DNA from: Bacteroidales bacterium
Lineage (GTDB): Bacteria > Bacteroidota > Bacteroidia > Bacteroidales > P3
Reading direction: 5' to 3'
DNA: 64,000 nt
NCBI GenBank assembly: GCA_017449525.1
Contig: JAFTFL010000005.1
Coordinates: 1 to 64,000 of the forward strand
Numbering within the stretch: position 1 is the first letter of the stretch; each line of letters begins with the position of its first letter. Positions 1-8,944 of this stretch are shown one piece after another. The position numbers and the translations under genes were made by a program. The notes below the pieces were generated by a model. That model was given only the letters and a program-made list of their open reading frames with translations. It had not been told where the DNA came from and made no database searches.

Positions 1-437
1 GAATAGCTGATGGAGTATTCGGATATATCAATAAAAATGGCGAATACATTATTAATCCACAATTCGATGTTGCGCGTAATTTTTCAGAAGGTTTAGCTTG
101 CGTTAGAGTCGGTAGTCAATATGGTTACATCAATAAGAAAGGGGAAATAGTCATCAATCCACAATATGACAACGCTTCTCACTTTTCCGAAGGATTAGTA
201 GCTGTGGAAATTGATGGTGAATGGGGGTTTATCGACAAAAAGGGTCAATTTATTATCAACCATCAATTTAGTATTGAACCATCTGGCTTTTATAATGGGT
301 TTGCAAAAATAAAGTTTAGTGAAACAATTTGTGAAGATAGTCCTTTTGTAAAATATAATGACGTGACTTGGGGTTATATTGACAAACAGGGGAAACTTGT
401 ATACAAAAAAATGAAAGACAAAGAATATATTTTCTGA
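1..437 (+). CDS. WG-repeat protein, C-terminal part
   Basis: The frame is open from the first bases of the window, so the N-terminus is missing; about 145 residues are visible. They form at least four WG (KWG) repeats of the pattern G-Y/F-I-[ND]-K-x-G, each followed by an I-I-N-P-Q-[FY]-D strand and an F-x-E-G-L-A turn (for example GYINKNGEYIINPQFD). WG repeats are beta-rich repeats found in surface or secreted proteins of Bacteroidetes and other bacteria; no enzymatic role is established. Base composition is clearly AT-richer than nifJ, 52 bp downstream, so the gene may be accessory. It ends with KEYIF and a TGA. Family assignment is firm; function unknown. Confidence 0.85.
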   Translation, partial: IADGVFGYINKNGEYIINPQFDVARNFSEGLACVRVGSQYGYINKKGEIVINPQYDNASHFSEGLVAVEIDGEWGFIDKKGQFIINHQFSIEPSGFYNGFAKIKFSETICEDSPFVKYNDVTWGYIDKQGKLVYKKMKDKEYIF

Positions 438-489
438 GTACATTGCAAATTATCAACATAAATATTAATCCTTAAACATTTAAGTAATT

Positions 490-3400
490 ATGGCAAAAGA
501 AAAAAAGTTTATGACATGCGACGGTAACTGCGCTGCGGCCCATGTGGCCTATATGTTCAGCGAGGTGGCCGCCATCTATCCCATCACCCCGAGCAGCCCG
601 ATGGCCGAGTATATCGACGAATGGGCCGCCGCAGGGCGCAAGAACCTCTTCGGCGAGACCGTGAAGGTCGTCGAGATGCAGAGCGAAGCCGGTGCCGCCG
701 GTGCCGTGCACGGCTCGCTGCAGGCCGGTGCACTGACCACCACTTACACCGCCTCGCAGGGTTTGTTGCTGATGATTCCGAACATGTACAAGATTGCCGG
801 CGAACTGCTGCCGGGCGTGTTCCACGTGTCGGCCCGCGCCTTGGCTGCACAGGCCCTCTCCATCTTCGGCGACCACGCCGACGTGATGAGTGCCCGCCAG
901 ACGGGCTTCGCCCTGCTGGCCGAGAGTTCGGTGCAGGAGGTGATGGACCTCGCCCCTGTGGCTCACCTCGCCGCCCTGACCGGCCGCGTGCCTTTCCTCA
1001 ACTTCTTCGACGGCTTCCGCACCAGCCACGAGATTCAGAAGATCGAGGCGTGGGATATGGAAGAACTGCGTCCGCTGATGGACCAGAAAGCCCTGAAAGC
1101 TTTCCGCGAGAACGCCCTCAACCCCGAACATAGCGTTACGCGCGGCACGGCACAGAACAGCGACGTCTACTTCCAGACCCGCGAGCTGCAGAACAAGTAC
1201 TACGACGCTCTGCCCGACATCGTGGCTCACTACATGGAAGAGATCAGCAAGCTGACCGGTCGCCACTACGCCCCCTTCACCTACTACGGCGCACAGGATG
1301 CCGAGAACGTCATCGTAGCTATGGGCTCGGTTACCGAGACCATCAAGACCGTGGTGGACTACCTGAACGCCCAGGGCAAGAAGACCGGCGTCGTTACCGT
1401 GCACCTCTATCGCCCCTTCAGCGTGAAGCACCTGATGGCCGTGATGCCCACGAGCGCGAAGAACATCTGCGTGCTTGACCGCACCAAAGAACCCGGCGCC
1501 AACGGAGACCCTCTGTATATGGACGTGGTCGAGGCCTTCAAGGGTTGCAAGGATGTGTGCATCATCGGCGGTCGCTACGGCCTGTCGAGCAAAGACACCA
1601 CACCGGCACAGATTATCTCCGTCTTCAACAACCTCGAGGGCGAGAAGAAGAACCAATTCACCATCGGCATTGTGGACGACGTAACCTGCCGTTCGCTGCC
1701 CGTTCTGCCCGAAATCTCCATCCTGCCCAAGGGTACATTCGAGGCTCGCTTCTACGGCCTCGGTGCCGACGGCACGGTGGGTGCCAACAAGAACAGCATC
1801 AAGATTATCGGCGACAACACCAACAAGTACAGCCAGGCCTACTTCGACTACGACTCGAAGAAGAGCGGTGGCTACACCTGCTCGCACCTGCGCTTTGGTG
1901 ACAATCCCCTGCCCGCACCTTACCTGGTGGGTACTCCCGACTTCGTGGCCGTGCATGTGCCGAGCTATCTGCGCAAATATGACTGTCTGCGTGGCTTGAA
2001 AGACAACGGCACGTTCCTCTACAACAGTCCGTGGACTGTGGAGGAGACCAAGGCACAGCTGCCCGACTTCGTGAAGAAGTACCTCGCACTGCACCACATC
2101 ACGATGTACATCATCGACGCCACCAAGATTGCCGCCGAAATCGGCCTTGGCAACCGTACCAACACCATCTTGCAGAGTGCCTTCTTCAAGATCAGCGAGG
2201 TGATACCTTACGACCTCGCCGTGGAGCAGATGAAGAAATTCATCGTCAAGAGCTACGGCCGCAAGGGTGAGGACGTGGTGAACAAGAACTACGCCGCCGT
2301 AGACCGCGGTGGCGAGATTACGAAAGTGGAAATCCCTGCCGAGTGGGCAAACCTGCCTTGCGGCACCGAGTTCCAGGTGGAGAAACACGAGGGTGACCCC
2401 GAGTTCATCGCCAAGGTGATGCGCCCGATGGTGGCACAGTGTGGCAACGACCTGCCCGTGTCGGCCTTCGTGGGTTACGAGGACGGCACCTTCCCTGCCG
2501 GCACCACCGAGTACGAGAAACGCGGCGTGGCCACGGTGGTTCCCGAGTGGAACGAGAAGAACTGCATACAGTGCAACCAGTGCTCGCTGGTGTGTCCCCA
2601 CGCCGCCATCCGCCCCTGCGTGATGACCGACGAGGAACTGAAGAACGCACCCGAAGGCATGAAGACCGCCGACGTGAAGATGCCGAAGGAGCTGGCCGGT
2701 ATGCACTTCCGTATGCAGGTGAGCGTGATGGACTGCACAGGTTGCGGCAACTGCGCCGACCTCTGCCCCGCCAAGGAGAAAGCCCTCGTGATGAAGCCCT
2801 TCGAGAGCCAGCTCGGCGAGGCTGCCAACTGGACCTACGCACAGAAGAAAGTATCCTATAAGGACAACCTCATCGACAAGTTTGCCTCGGTGAAGAATAG
2901 CCAGTTTGCACAACCGCTGTTCGAGTTCAGCGGTGCCTGTGCCGGTTGCGGCGAGACGCCTTACCTCAAGTGCATCACCCAGCTCTTCGGCGAGCAGATG
3001 ATGGTGGCCAACGCCACGGGTTGCTCCAGCATATATGGCGGCTCGGCTCCTGCCACGCCATATTGCCGCAACTATCGCAGCGGTTTTGGTCCCGCATGGG
3101 CAAACTCCCTCTTCGAGGACAACGCCGAGTTCGGCCTCGGTATGGCTACCGCAACACGCCAGATGCGCGAGAGCCTGAAGCGCAAAGCAGAGGAACTGGT
3201 CGGAGTAACCGTCTACGACTGGATGCGCGAAGCCACGCAGAAGTGGCTCGACACCTTCGACGACACCATCGCCAACCGCAAAGCCACCGACGAGTTCATT
3301 GCTGCCCTTGAGAAAGCTATTCTGCCCATCGATGGCGCTATCGAATTTTGGCAGGGCAAGGGTAAGGAACTCTATGGTGCAGAAGTTGCTGCCCAGAAGT

Positions 3401-4155
3401 TGAAGGAGGCCAAAGAAGCCAAGGCTGCCGGCAGCCCAATCTGCCCGTGCCATGGCTGCGAGCTGGAGAGCGAACTGCTTGCCAACAAGCAATACCTCGC
3501 CAAGCGCAGCCAGTGGATATTCGGCGGCGACGGCTGGGGCTACGACATCGGATTCGGCGGTCTGGACCACGTGCTGGCCAGCGGCGAAGACGTGAACGTG
3601 GTGGTGGTGGACACCGAGGTGTACTCCAACACTGGCGGACAGAGCTCGAAAGCCACTCCGGCAGGTGCTGTGGCCAAGTTTGCCACCAGCGGCAAGAAGA
3701 TTCGCAAGAAAGACCTCGGCATGATTGCCAAGAGTTACGGCTACGTCTATGTGGCGCAGGTGGCTATGGGCGCAAGCCAGGCACAGTACTTCAAAGTCAT
3801 TAAGGAGGCCGAGGCTTATCACGGTCCGTCGCTCATCATCTGCTATGCTCCCTGCATCAACCACGGCATCAAGATTGGTATGGGTCGCACGCAGAACGAG
3901 GAGAAGCTGGCCGTCGAGTGCGGCTACTGGCACCTCTGGCACTTCAACCCCGCCGAAGAGGATGAAGGCAAGAACGGCTTCCACCTCGACTCGAAGGAGC
4001 CCGACTGGAGCAAGTTCCGCGACTTCATTATGGGCGAGGTGCGCTACAACTCGCTGATGAAGACCTTCCCGCAAGAGGCCGAAGAACTCTTCGTCGCCAC
4101 AGAACGCAACGCCAAGCTGCGCTACGAGGGTTACAAGAAACTCTCGGAGATGTAA
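490..4155 (+). CDS. nifJ: Pyruvate:ferredoxin (flavodoxin) oxidoreductase
   Basis: Single-chain PFOR of 1221 residues, the usual size. It oxidatively decarboxylates pyruvate with CoA to acetyl-CoA and CO2 and reduces ferredoxin in the cytoplasm, a central reaction of anaerobes. The N-terminal pyruvate-binding domain begins with ITPSSPMAEYIDEWAA. Two ferredoxin-like 4Fe-4S motifs lie near residues 692-702 (CIQCNQCSLVCP) and 749-759 (CTGCGNCADLC). The proximal cluster cysteines are in CAGCGETPYLKC, and the thiamine-diphosphate site is GGDGWGYDIGFGG near residue 1010. The ATG at 490 gives the expected MAKEKKFMTCDGN start. Codon use is GC-rich and biased, typical of high expression. The last part of this gene is duplicated, in decayed form, at several points across the next 14.5 kb. 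Confidence 0.97.
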   Translation: MAKEKKFMTCDGNCAAAHVAYMFSEVAAIYPITPSSPMAEYIDEWAAAGRKNLFGETVKVVEMQSEAGAAGAVHGSLQAGALTTTYTASQGLLLMIPNMYKIAGELLPGVFHVSARALAAQALSIFGDHADVMSARQTGFALLAESSVQEVMDLAPVAHLAALTGRVPFLNFFDGFRTSHEIQKIEAWDMEELRPLMDQKALKAFRENALNPEHSVTRGTAQNSDVYFQTRELQNKYYDALPDIVAHYMEEISKLTGRHYAPFTYYGAQDAENVIVAMGSVTETIKTVVDYLNAQGKKTGVVTVHLYRPFSVKHLMAVMPTSAKNICVLDRTKEPGANGDPLYMDVVEAFKGCKDVCIIGGRYGLSSKDTTPAQIISVFNNLEGEKKNQFTIGIVDDVTCRSLPVLPEISILPKGTFEARFYGLGADGTVGANKNSIKIIGDNTNKYSQAYFDYDSKKSGGYTCSHLRFGDNPLPAPYLVGTPDFVAVHVPSYLRKYDCLRGLKDNGTFLYNSPWTVEETKAQLPDFVKKYLALHHITMYIIDATKIAAEIGLGNRTNTILQSAFFKISEVIPYDLAVEQMKKFIVKSYGRKGEDVVNKNYAAVDRGGEITKVEIPAEWANLPCGTEFQVEKHEGDPEFIAKVMRPMVAQCGNDLPVSAFVGYEDGTFPAGTTEYEKRGVATVVPEWNEKNCIQCNQCSLVCPHAAIRPCVMTDEELKNAPEGMKTADVKMPKELAGMHFRMQVSVMDCTGCGNCADLCPAKEKALVMKPFESQLGEAANWTYAQKKVSYKDNLIDKFASVKNSQFAQPLFEFSGACAGCGETPYLKCITQLFGEQMMVANATGCSSIYGGSAPATPYCRNYRSGFGPAWANSLFEDNAEFGLGMATATRQMRESLKRKAEELVGVTVYDWMREATQKWLDTFDDTIANRKATDEFIAALEKAILPIDGAIEFWQGKGKELYGAEVAAQKLKEAKEAKAAGSPICPCHGCELESELLANKQYLAKRSQWIFGGDGWGYDIGFGGLDHVLASGEDVNVVVVDTEVYSNTGGQSSKATPAGAVAKFATSGKKIRKKDLGMIAKSYGYVYVAQVAMGASQAQYFKVIKEAEAYHGPSLIICYAPCINHGIKIGMGRTQNEEKLAVECGYWHLWHFNPAEEDEGKNGFHLDSKEPDWSKFRDFIMGEVRYNSLMKTFPQEAEELFVATERNAKLRYEGYKKLSEM

Positions 4156-4168
4156 CCAATCTCCAACC

Positions 4169-4200
4169 AAGTCTGGAAAGTTGAGAGGCCTTCCAGACTT
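4169..4200 (+). promoter_or_regulatory. nifJ-tail hairpin, copy 1
   Basis: A 32-nt inverted repeat 13 nt after the nifJ stop: arms AAGTCTGGAAAG and CCTTCCAGACTT, loop TTGAGAGG. No U-tract follows, so it is not a canonical intrinsic terminator. The same 32-nt design recurs after two displaced nifJ tails (17044-17075, 18697-18728) with changes on both arms that keep pairing. The next ATG lies exactly 31 nt downstream, the same spacing as at 17107. It could be an RNA processing or mRNA 3'-end stability element; function is inference. Confidence 0.6.
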
Positions 4201-4231
4201 CAAGATATGTGACAAATAATATATATACGAT

Positions 4232-4762
4232 ATGATAGCAGGAGGCAAAGGTGGAGGCAACACCATAACTGGATTGATTTACGAGGGCAAAGTCGACCTC
4301 GCAACATTCCTCAATAATCAGGAAGACTATTCTGTTGACGATAGCAAAGTATACTATCGCGGCAAACTCATCGCTCGTTTATTCAAGAAACACAAGTTAT
4401 ACAAATATCTTGAAGAGAATGGCGTTGACTGGACAAAGCACCTTTCCAAAAAGTTGCTGCCCGATGATTGCATCTATGTCATCATTAACAACACTGTTTT
4501 TATCATTGAGGTAAAACACCAACAGGTCGCCGGTAGCGTTGATGAAAAATTGCAGACATGCGATTTCAAGAAGAAGCAGTACATCAAATTGTTCTCGGAA
4601 TTGAACTACAAAGTTGAGTATGTTTACATCCTCGACGACTGGTTCAAGCAAGACCAGTACAAGGATGTGCGCGACTACATTATTAGTGTTGGCTGTCGCT
4701 ACTACTATAATTACATTCCGTTACAGGAACTTGGATTACCCGTACCAAAAACAAAGAAATGA
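4232..4762 (+). CDS. PD-(D/E)XK nuclease, probable restriction endonuclease
   Basis: A 176-residue protein whose centre carries a PD-(D/E)XK-like signature: DD followed by hydrophobic strands and IIEVKHQQ near residues 90-97, with a following conserved-looking GSVDEKLQTCDFKKKQY segment. It overlaps the start of an adenine/cytosine-N4 type methyltransferase by 4 bp, the arrangement expected of a type II restriction pair. The sequence specificity cannot be read from the protein. The start codon sits 31 nt after the hairpin that follows the nifJ stop, a spacing shared with the lipoprotein gene at 17107. AT-rich composition relative to nifJ suggests acquisition. An alternative is a repair-type nuclease, but the methylase partner argues for restriction. 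Confidence 0.7.
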   Translation: MIAGGKGGGNTITGLIYEGKVDLATFLNNQEDYSVDDSKVYYRGKLIARLFKKHKLYKYLEENGVDWTKHLSKKLLPDDCIYVIINNTVFIIEVKHQQVAGSVDEKLQTCDFKKKQYIKLFSELNYKVEYVYILDDWFKQDQYKDVRDYIISVGCRYYYNYIPLQELGLPVPKTKK

Positions 4763-5643
4763 ACACAATAAAACCCTACTATCGATCCGCGAACCGCGAT
4801 TTCACTTTGTTGAACGGCGATTGTTTTGAGTTGCTTTCTCAATTCGATTTCAAGTTCGACATGGTTTTCGCAGACCCTCCCTATTTTCTTTCCAATGATG
4901 GCATCTCTGTACAGTCAGGCAAGATTGTCAGCGTGAACAAAGGCGAGTGGGATCGTGGTGGTTCGCAACAAGACATTGACAACTTCAACAAGCAATGGAT
5001 TGGCCTTTGCCGAGACAAATTAAAAGAAGATGGCACGATATGGATAAGCGGCACATATCACAATATTTTCTCTGTCGCAAATTGTTTGACAGTACTAGGC
5101 TTCAAAATCCTTAACGTCGTAACTTGGGTAAAGACCAATCCGCCACCAAACATCTCTTGCCGATATTTTACCTATTCCACGGAGTTTGTCATTTGGGCGC
5201 GTAAGAGTGCCAAAATGCCTCATCATTTTAACTATGAGTTGATGAAGCACCTCAACGATGAAAAGCAGATGACTGATGTATGGCGACTGCCAGCTATTGC
5301 ACCATGGGAGAAATCGTGCGGCAAGCACCCAACGCAAAAACCTCTCTCGCTACTTACACGAATAATGCTCGCTTCGACAGATAAAGGTGCTTGGGTACTT
5401 GACCCATTTGCAGGATCATCTACTACTGGTATTGCAGCGAATCTCATCGGACGCCGTTTCCTTGGAGTCGAGAAAGAAAAAGAATTCGCAGAGATAAGCA
5501 AGCATCGTCGACAAGAGATTGATAACGCTAAAGTATTTGGAGAGTATAGAGCAAAGATAAAAGATATTGCAAAAGCCGAAGACCAACAGCAAACCCTGTT
5601 TGCATGCGAAGAGTGCGAACCATATGGAGATTTACCATTTTGA
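4759..5643 (+). CDS. Site-specific DNA methyltransferase, beta class (N6-adenine probable)
   Basis: A 294-residue amino-methyltransferase. Motif IV, FADPPYFLSNDG, is near residue 35, and motif I, DPFAGSSTTGIAA, is near residue 215; catalytic motif before SAM-binding motif defines the beta class. The DPPY form usually methylates adenine N6, less often cytosine N4. HPTQKPLSLL precedes motif I, as in many small type II enzymes. The ATG overlaps the stop of the upstream nuclease by 4 bp, so translation is probably coupled and the methylase protects host sites from that nuclease. The C-terminal tail (CEECEPYGDLPF) is unlike common family members. Recognition sequence not inferable. Confidence 0.88.
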   Translation: MNTIKPYYRSANRDFTLLNGDCFELLSQFDFKFDMVFADPPYFLSNDGISVQSGKIVSVNKGEWDRGGSQQDIDNFNKQWIGLCRDKLKEDGTIWISGTYHNIFSVANCLTVLGFKILNVVTWVKTNPPPNISCRYFTYSTEFVIWARKSAKMPHHFNYELMKHLNDEKQMTDVWRLPAIAPWEKSCGKHPTQKPLSLLTRIMLASTDKGAWVLDPFAGSSTTGIAANLIGRRFLGVEKEKEFAEISKHRRQEIDNAKVFGEYRAKIKDIAKAEDQQQTLFACEECEPYGDLPF

Positions 5644-5665
5644 AATAACATAAAACATATCGATT

Positions 5666-6490
5666 ATGAAAATCCCACAGCAAATCGACACCGTCAGTAT
5701 CAGTCGTGCAGCCAATGCAGCACACTACGAGTACATGGCTACCATACGCCGCCGTATCGATGAAATCCCACTAGAGAGCGAGATTTGGAAACGTGCCACG
5801 GAGGAATTTCGGCAAGCATTCGAAATCGAGGACAAAGCATTCAAGCAGTACCGCGCCAGCGACCACACGACTGCTATTCGCGATGCCGATGCCGAGCGCG
5901 ACCGTCAGTACTCGTCTCTCCGCGATGCGATAAAGGCTTTCGCCAAGTTCCCCATTGCCGAAACCGCACAACAAGCCGAGCCTCTGATGAAAGTTATCCG
6001 CAACTACAAGATTGACACTTCGGAAAACTACATGAAAGAGAGCGGAAACATCGAGAACATGCTGCAAGACCTTTTGCAATACAGCACACAGTTGCGCAAA
6101 CTCGGACTTGACACACTTGCCAATCAGCTAAGGGAAAGCAACAACACCGTCCGGCAACTGCTTGCTTCGCGCAACGACGAGCGTACCGCCCGAGTGATGG
6201 GTGAGTTGAAAACCGCTCGTGCCGCCACCGACAATGCCTACGCTGCCGTTGTTTTCTACACCAACGCCTATGCAGCCATGAACCCCGACCGCCGCGAAGC
6301 CGCCGACCTCGTGAAGCGCATCGCCGAAGACCTTGACTATTTCCGCCGCTACGCAATGGCACCTGCCCACCGCAAAAAAGAAGACGAGCCAACACCGAAC
6401 CCGACCAACAACGAAGATGTGGTTTCCATCACCGACGGACACGCCGATGCCGCCGCCGACAGCAACTTTGATGACATAACCCGCCCATAA
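5666..6490 (+). CDS. DUF6261 family protein, intact copy
   Basis: A 274-residue, largely helical protein of the Bacteroidales family DUF6261; function unknown. It starts MKIPQQIDTVSIS, followed by charged helices and a low-complexity Asp/Ala-rich C-terminus. It is inserted between two restriction-modification modules (gap 22 bp before, 6 bp after). The first ~100 bp of coding sequence and part of the leader are almost identical to 18495-18610, where the gene start is fused to a nifJ tail. A third, internally deleted relative lies at 10465-10957 on the opposite strand. The repeated association with restriction genes and nifJ tails suggests the family travels with this island. Confidence 0.8.
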   Translation: MKIPQQIDTVSISRAANAAHYEYMATIRRRIDEIPLESEIWKRATEEFRQAFEIEDKAFKQYRASDHTTAIRDADAERDRQYSSLRDAIKAFAKFPIAETAQQAEPLMKVIRNYKIDTSENYMKESGNIENMLQDLLQYSTQLRKLGLDTLANQLRESNNTVRQLLASRNDERTARVMGELKTARAATDNAYAAVVFYTNAYAAMNPDRREAADLVKRIAEDLDYFRRYAMAPAHRKKEDEPTPNPTNNEDVVSITDGHADAAADSNFDDITRP

Positions 6491-6496
6491 TAACTC

Positions 6497-7573
6497 ATGA
6501 TGAGCAAGACCGATATACAACCTGCGCTTTTCGGCCAAAAGCATTCAAGCCGCGACTACACAAAGGCCGAGTGCTGGGGAAAGAACCAGTTTAACAGTTC
6601 ATTCCCTGCCTCATTAGTTGCGTATATGTATTCCAAAGGCATTGCCCCTATATACATCAAAACCACGAAAGACAATAAGATTGTCCATAGTTCCATTGGG
6701 AGCGCGGAGTTGTTCGGCATCGACCCGTTGGGCGACAACGCATACTACAACTACGAGGCTGGTTTCGCTCCTTATGAAAAGTTTTATCAGGGCGAGCGCG
6801 AACATATCGACCTCGTGATGATGAACAACGAAACAAGCGAAGTGCTTTCAGGATTGGAGGTGAAATTGACAGCCCTACCCGACAACACAACCAAGTCGCA
6901 GCCCGAATCGGAGTGGGGTACGGAAATTGTAATGCGACCGCCCACCATCTGTTTCCTTGTTTGCAGCATCTGTGCCAACTATTGCACAACCAAAGGAAAA
7001 GAGCGTTTGCGAGTGCTGCTTCGCCAAGTGCCGCAAATAAATCATTGGGAAGAGATTGATGAGGTGATGGCTCACTATACCAAGATTCTAGACGCTGTAC
7101 TCGCGGTGGCCTCTGATATGCACAATAAACAAAAGCCTCTTATCATCCAACCTGTTTGGAAAACCGAGGGCAACAAGATGCGCCTCAAAGAGGACTGCCT
7201 TGATGTTTTTGTTTGGTCAAATCTTGCCATCATCCAAATGTGCTGCACAGAGGATTCGTCAGACATTAAGCGGATTAACCGCTTCCATCGCACGATTATT
7301 TGGATATACAAGATGTTGCTTGACTATGTAACTTATGACACTTTCGACTACAAGCGAATCATCCGTCTGCAATCCTACAACCTTGCCAACGACAAAGCCT
7401 TTGCCCTACCTGGTGCCAAATCGCGCCAATTCCTCAAAAGCGACATCGTACTGCATCCCAGAATTTCAAAATACGAGATAAAGAATATTATTCTTGGCGG
7501 TGGGCAAGACCTTTTGAGTCCCGAGCGACGCTTTGATGCAGTTCTTGTAAATAGTCCTGATATATTCGATTGA
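6497..7573 (+). CDS. HindVP-family type II restriction endonuclease
   Basis: A 358-residue protein whose N-terminus (QPALFGQKHSSRDYTKAECW, then GKNQFNSSFPASL) matches my recollection of the HindVP restriction endonuclease family; HindV recognises GRCGYC. A probable catalytic region is DLVMMNNETSEVLSGLEVKL near residues 110-129, with the LEVKL acting as the E-x-K half of a PD-(D/E)XK site. It ends with a 4-bp spacing or overlap into a C5-cytosine methyltransferase, the partner type known for HindV. Start could be the second Met (6500). The GRCGYC specificity is an inference from family membership only. Confidence 0.85.
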   Translation: MMSKTDIQPALFGQKHSSRDYTKAECWGKNQFNSSFPASLVAYMYSKGIAPIYIKTTKDNKIVHSSIGSAELFGIDPLGDNAYYNYEAGFAPYEKFYQGEREHIDLVMMNNETSEVLSGLEVKLTALPDNTTKSQPESEWGTEIVMRPPTICFLVCSICANYCTTKGKERLRVLLRQVPQINHWEEIDEVMAHYTKILDAVLAVASDMHNKQKPLIIQPVWKTEGNKMRLKEDCLDVFVWSNLAIIQMCCTEDSSDIKRINRFHRTIIWIYKMLLDYVTYDTFDYKRIIRLQSYNLANDKAFALPGAKSRQFLKSDIVLHPRISKYEIKNIILGGGQDLLSPERRFDAVLVNSPDIFD

Positions 7574-7578
7574 GCCTT

Positions 7579-8502
7579 ATGAAAGTTGTGGATTTATTCT
7601 GTGGTTGCGGGGGATTGAGTCTTGGATTTGAGAAGGCAGGGTTCAACGTCGTGGCAGCATTCGACAAATGGAATGAAGCCTTAAACGTATATAACCTCAA
7701 TTTCAAACACCCCGCACGACAGCTTGACTTGACCGATGTGGAGTATTGCGCCGAAATGGTTGCTTCATATTCCCCAGACATGATTATTGGGGGGCCTCCT
7801 TGTCAAGATTTTTCCTCGGCAGGAAAACGCGACGAAAACAATGGACGCGGAGATCTTACCGTGCATTATGCCGAAATCGTAAGTAGCGTAAGACCGACTA
7901 TGTTCGTAATGGAAAATGTTGACCGTATTGTAAAAACCAACAAGCTGACATCGGCCATGCAAATATTTCGAGAAGCAGGTTATGGTCTTTCGTACCGTAT
8001 AATGGATGCCAGTTATTGTGGAGTTCCGCAAAAACGCAAGCGTTTCTTTATGGTGGGAAAACTTGGCGAGAAAGACGGTTTTATGGATGCTTTTTTCGAG
8101 GCAAATCTATCAGATAAACCTATGACTATGCGAGAATACTTTGGCGACACACTGGGTATCGAGTATTATTATCGCCATCCTCGTAGTTATGCCCGTCGGG
8201 GGATATTCAGTATAGACGAACCAAGTCCCACAGTGCGCGGAGTAAACCGGCCAATGCCCGACGGCTATGAGATACACCACAACGACCCCGTACAAAGCAA
8301 AGACGGTATACGACCTTTGACTACAAAAGAGCGTAGTCTTGTGCAAACGTTCCCTGCAGAATTTCAATTTGCAGGCAATAAAACTGACGTTGAGCAGATG
8401 ATAGGGAATGCCGTTCCTGTTAATCTCGCAAGGTATGTGGCATCTGCTATTGAAAGATTTGTTGAGCAAGAAGAATCGCAAACAGGCAAAGCAAACACCT
8501 AA
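7579..8502 (+). CDS. DNA (cytosine-5) methyltransferase, HindV-like
   Basis: A 307-residue C5 methylase with the ordered motifs: I (DLFCGCGGLSLGFEKAGF) at residues 4-21, IV (GGPPCQDFSSAG with the catalytic Cys) near 75, VI (ENVDRI), VIII (QKRKRFFMVG), and IX/X (RPLTTKERSLVQTFP ... IGNAVPVNLA) near the C-terminus. It starts just after the stop of the HindVP-family nuclease and protects its sites. I chose the ATG at 7579 because MKVVDLFCGCGG is the usual N-terminus; an upstream TTG at 7570 is less likely. The gene is followed at once by a periodic repeat array. Confidence 0.93.
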   Translation: MKVVDLFCGCGGLSLGFEKAGFNVVAAFDKWNEALNVYNLNFKHPARQLDLTDVEYCAEMVASYSPDMIIGGPPCQDFSSAGKRDENNGRGDLTVHYAEIVSSVRPTMFVMENVDRIVKTNKLTSAMQIFREAGYGLSYRIMDASYCGVPQKRKRFFMVGKLGEKDGFMDAFFEANLSDKPMTMREYFGDTLGIEYYYRHPRSYARRGIFSIDEPSPTVRGVNRPMPDGYEIHHNDPVQSKDGIRPLTTKERSLVQTFPAEFQFAGNKTDVEQMIGNAVPVNLARYVASAIERFVEQEESQTGKANT

Positions 8503-8511
8503 TACAACCTT

Positions 8512-8690
8512 GCACATGAGCGCAATCATGAAATTGAACGCCAACAACATCACGCTCACGAGCGCAGTCGATTTTGGCTTTAGGGCGCACTCTCGCTCAC
8601 GAGCGTGGTCAATTTCGGCATCAAACGGAACGTTCGCTCACGAGCGCGACCACTTTTCCGCACCTCAACACTCTCTCGCTCATGAACGTG
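8512..8690 (+). repeat. Five-unit degenerate array with GCTCACGAGCG core, 41-42 bp period
   Basis: The core GCTCACGAGCG starts at 8554, 8595 and 8636, with diverged copies at 8512 (GCACATGAGCG) and 8678 (GCTCATGAACG); spacings are 42, 41, 41 and 42 bp. With the flanking C most cores read CGCTC-AC-GAGCG, a small perfect-arm hairpin. The remainder of each unit is also related (pyrimidine-rich TTTT / GGCA segment), so these are tandem repeats with a conserved hairpin, not repeats with unique spacers. The array lies 9 bp after the HindV-like methylase gene. Function unknown. Confidence 0.75.
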
Positions 8691-8704
8691 GCAATATTTA
8701 GCAT

Positions 8705-8848
8705 ATGAAAATACGAATTATAAGCATGATGACAAACAGTTTTATTCAGGAAACAACAACGCAAATCATAGAAGATGTTGCAAATACCAACGAAAACTTA
8801 TCTGCACAAGGTGTTTATTTTACATCAAAGAATGTGCATGGAGAATAA
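8705..8848 (+). CDS. Small hypothetical ORF (47 aa)
   Basis: ATG at 8705 immediately after the repeat array, TAA at 8848. The predicted peptide starts MKIRIISMMTNSFIQ and ends SKNVHGE. AT-rich like the neighbouring small genes. I do not recognise it; it may be a short gene, a remnant, or chance. The interval 8849-8944 shows nothing I can name. Confidence 0.3.
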   Translation: MKIRIISMMTNSFIQETTTQIIEDVANTNENLSAQGVYFTSKNVHGE

Positions 8849-8944
8849 ATTGCATGTCGAAAAAAAAGACAATATTGTTAAGAATGTCGTTTTTAGACGA
8901 GGAGAAAAATAGGTCTACTATTCATTACGTGTAAGTATTGTTAT

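Noticed and set aside
472-4266. Very long open frame (over 1200 codons) on the strand opposite nifJ
   Set aside because: It mirrors the codon-biased, GC-rich nifJ gene; its product is Leu/His/Val/Ala-rich with no motifs, whereas nifJ has all catalytic motifs.
8512-8690. CRISPR array
   Set aside because: Repeats are 11-12 bp with related, not unique, intervening sequence, and no cas genes are present.
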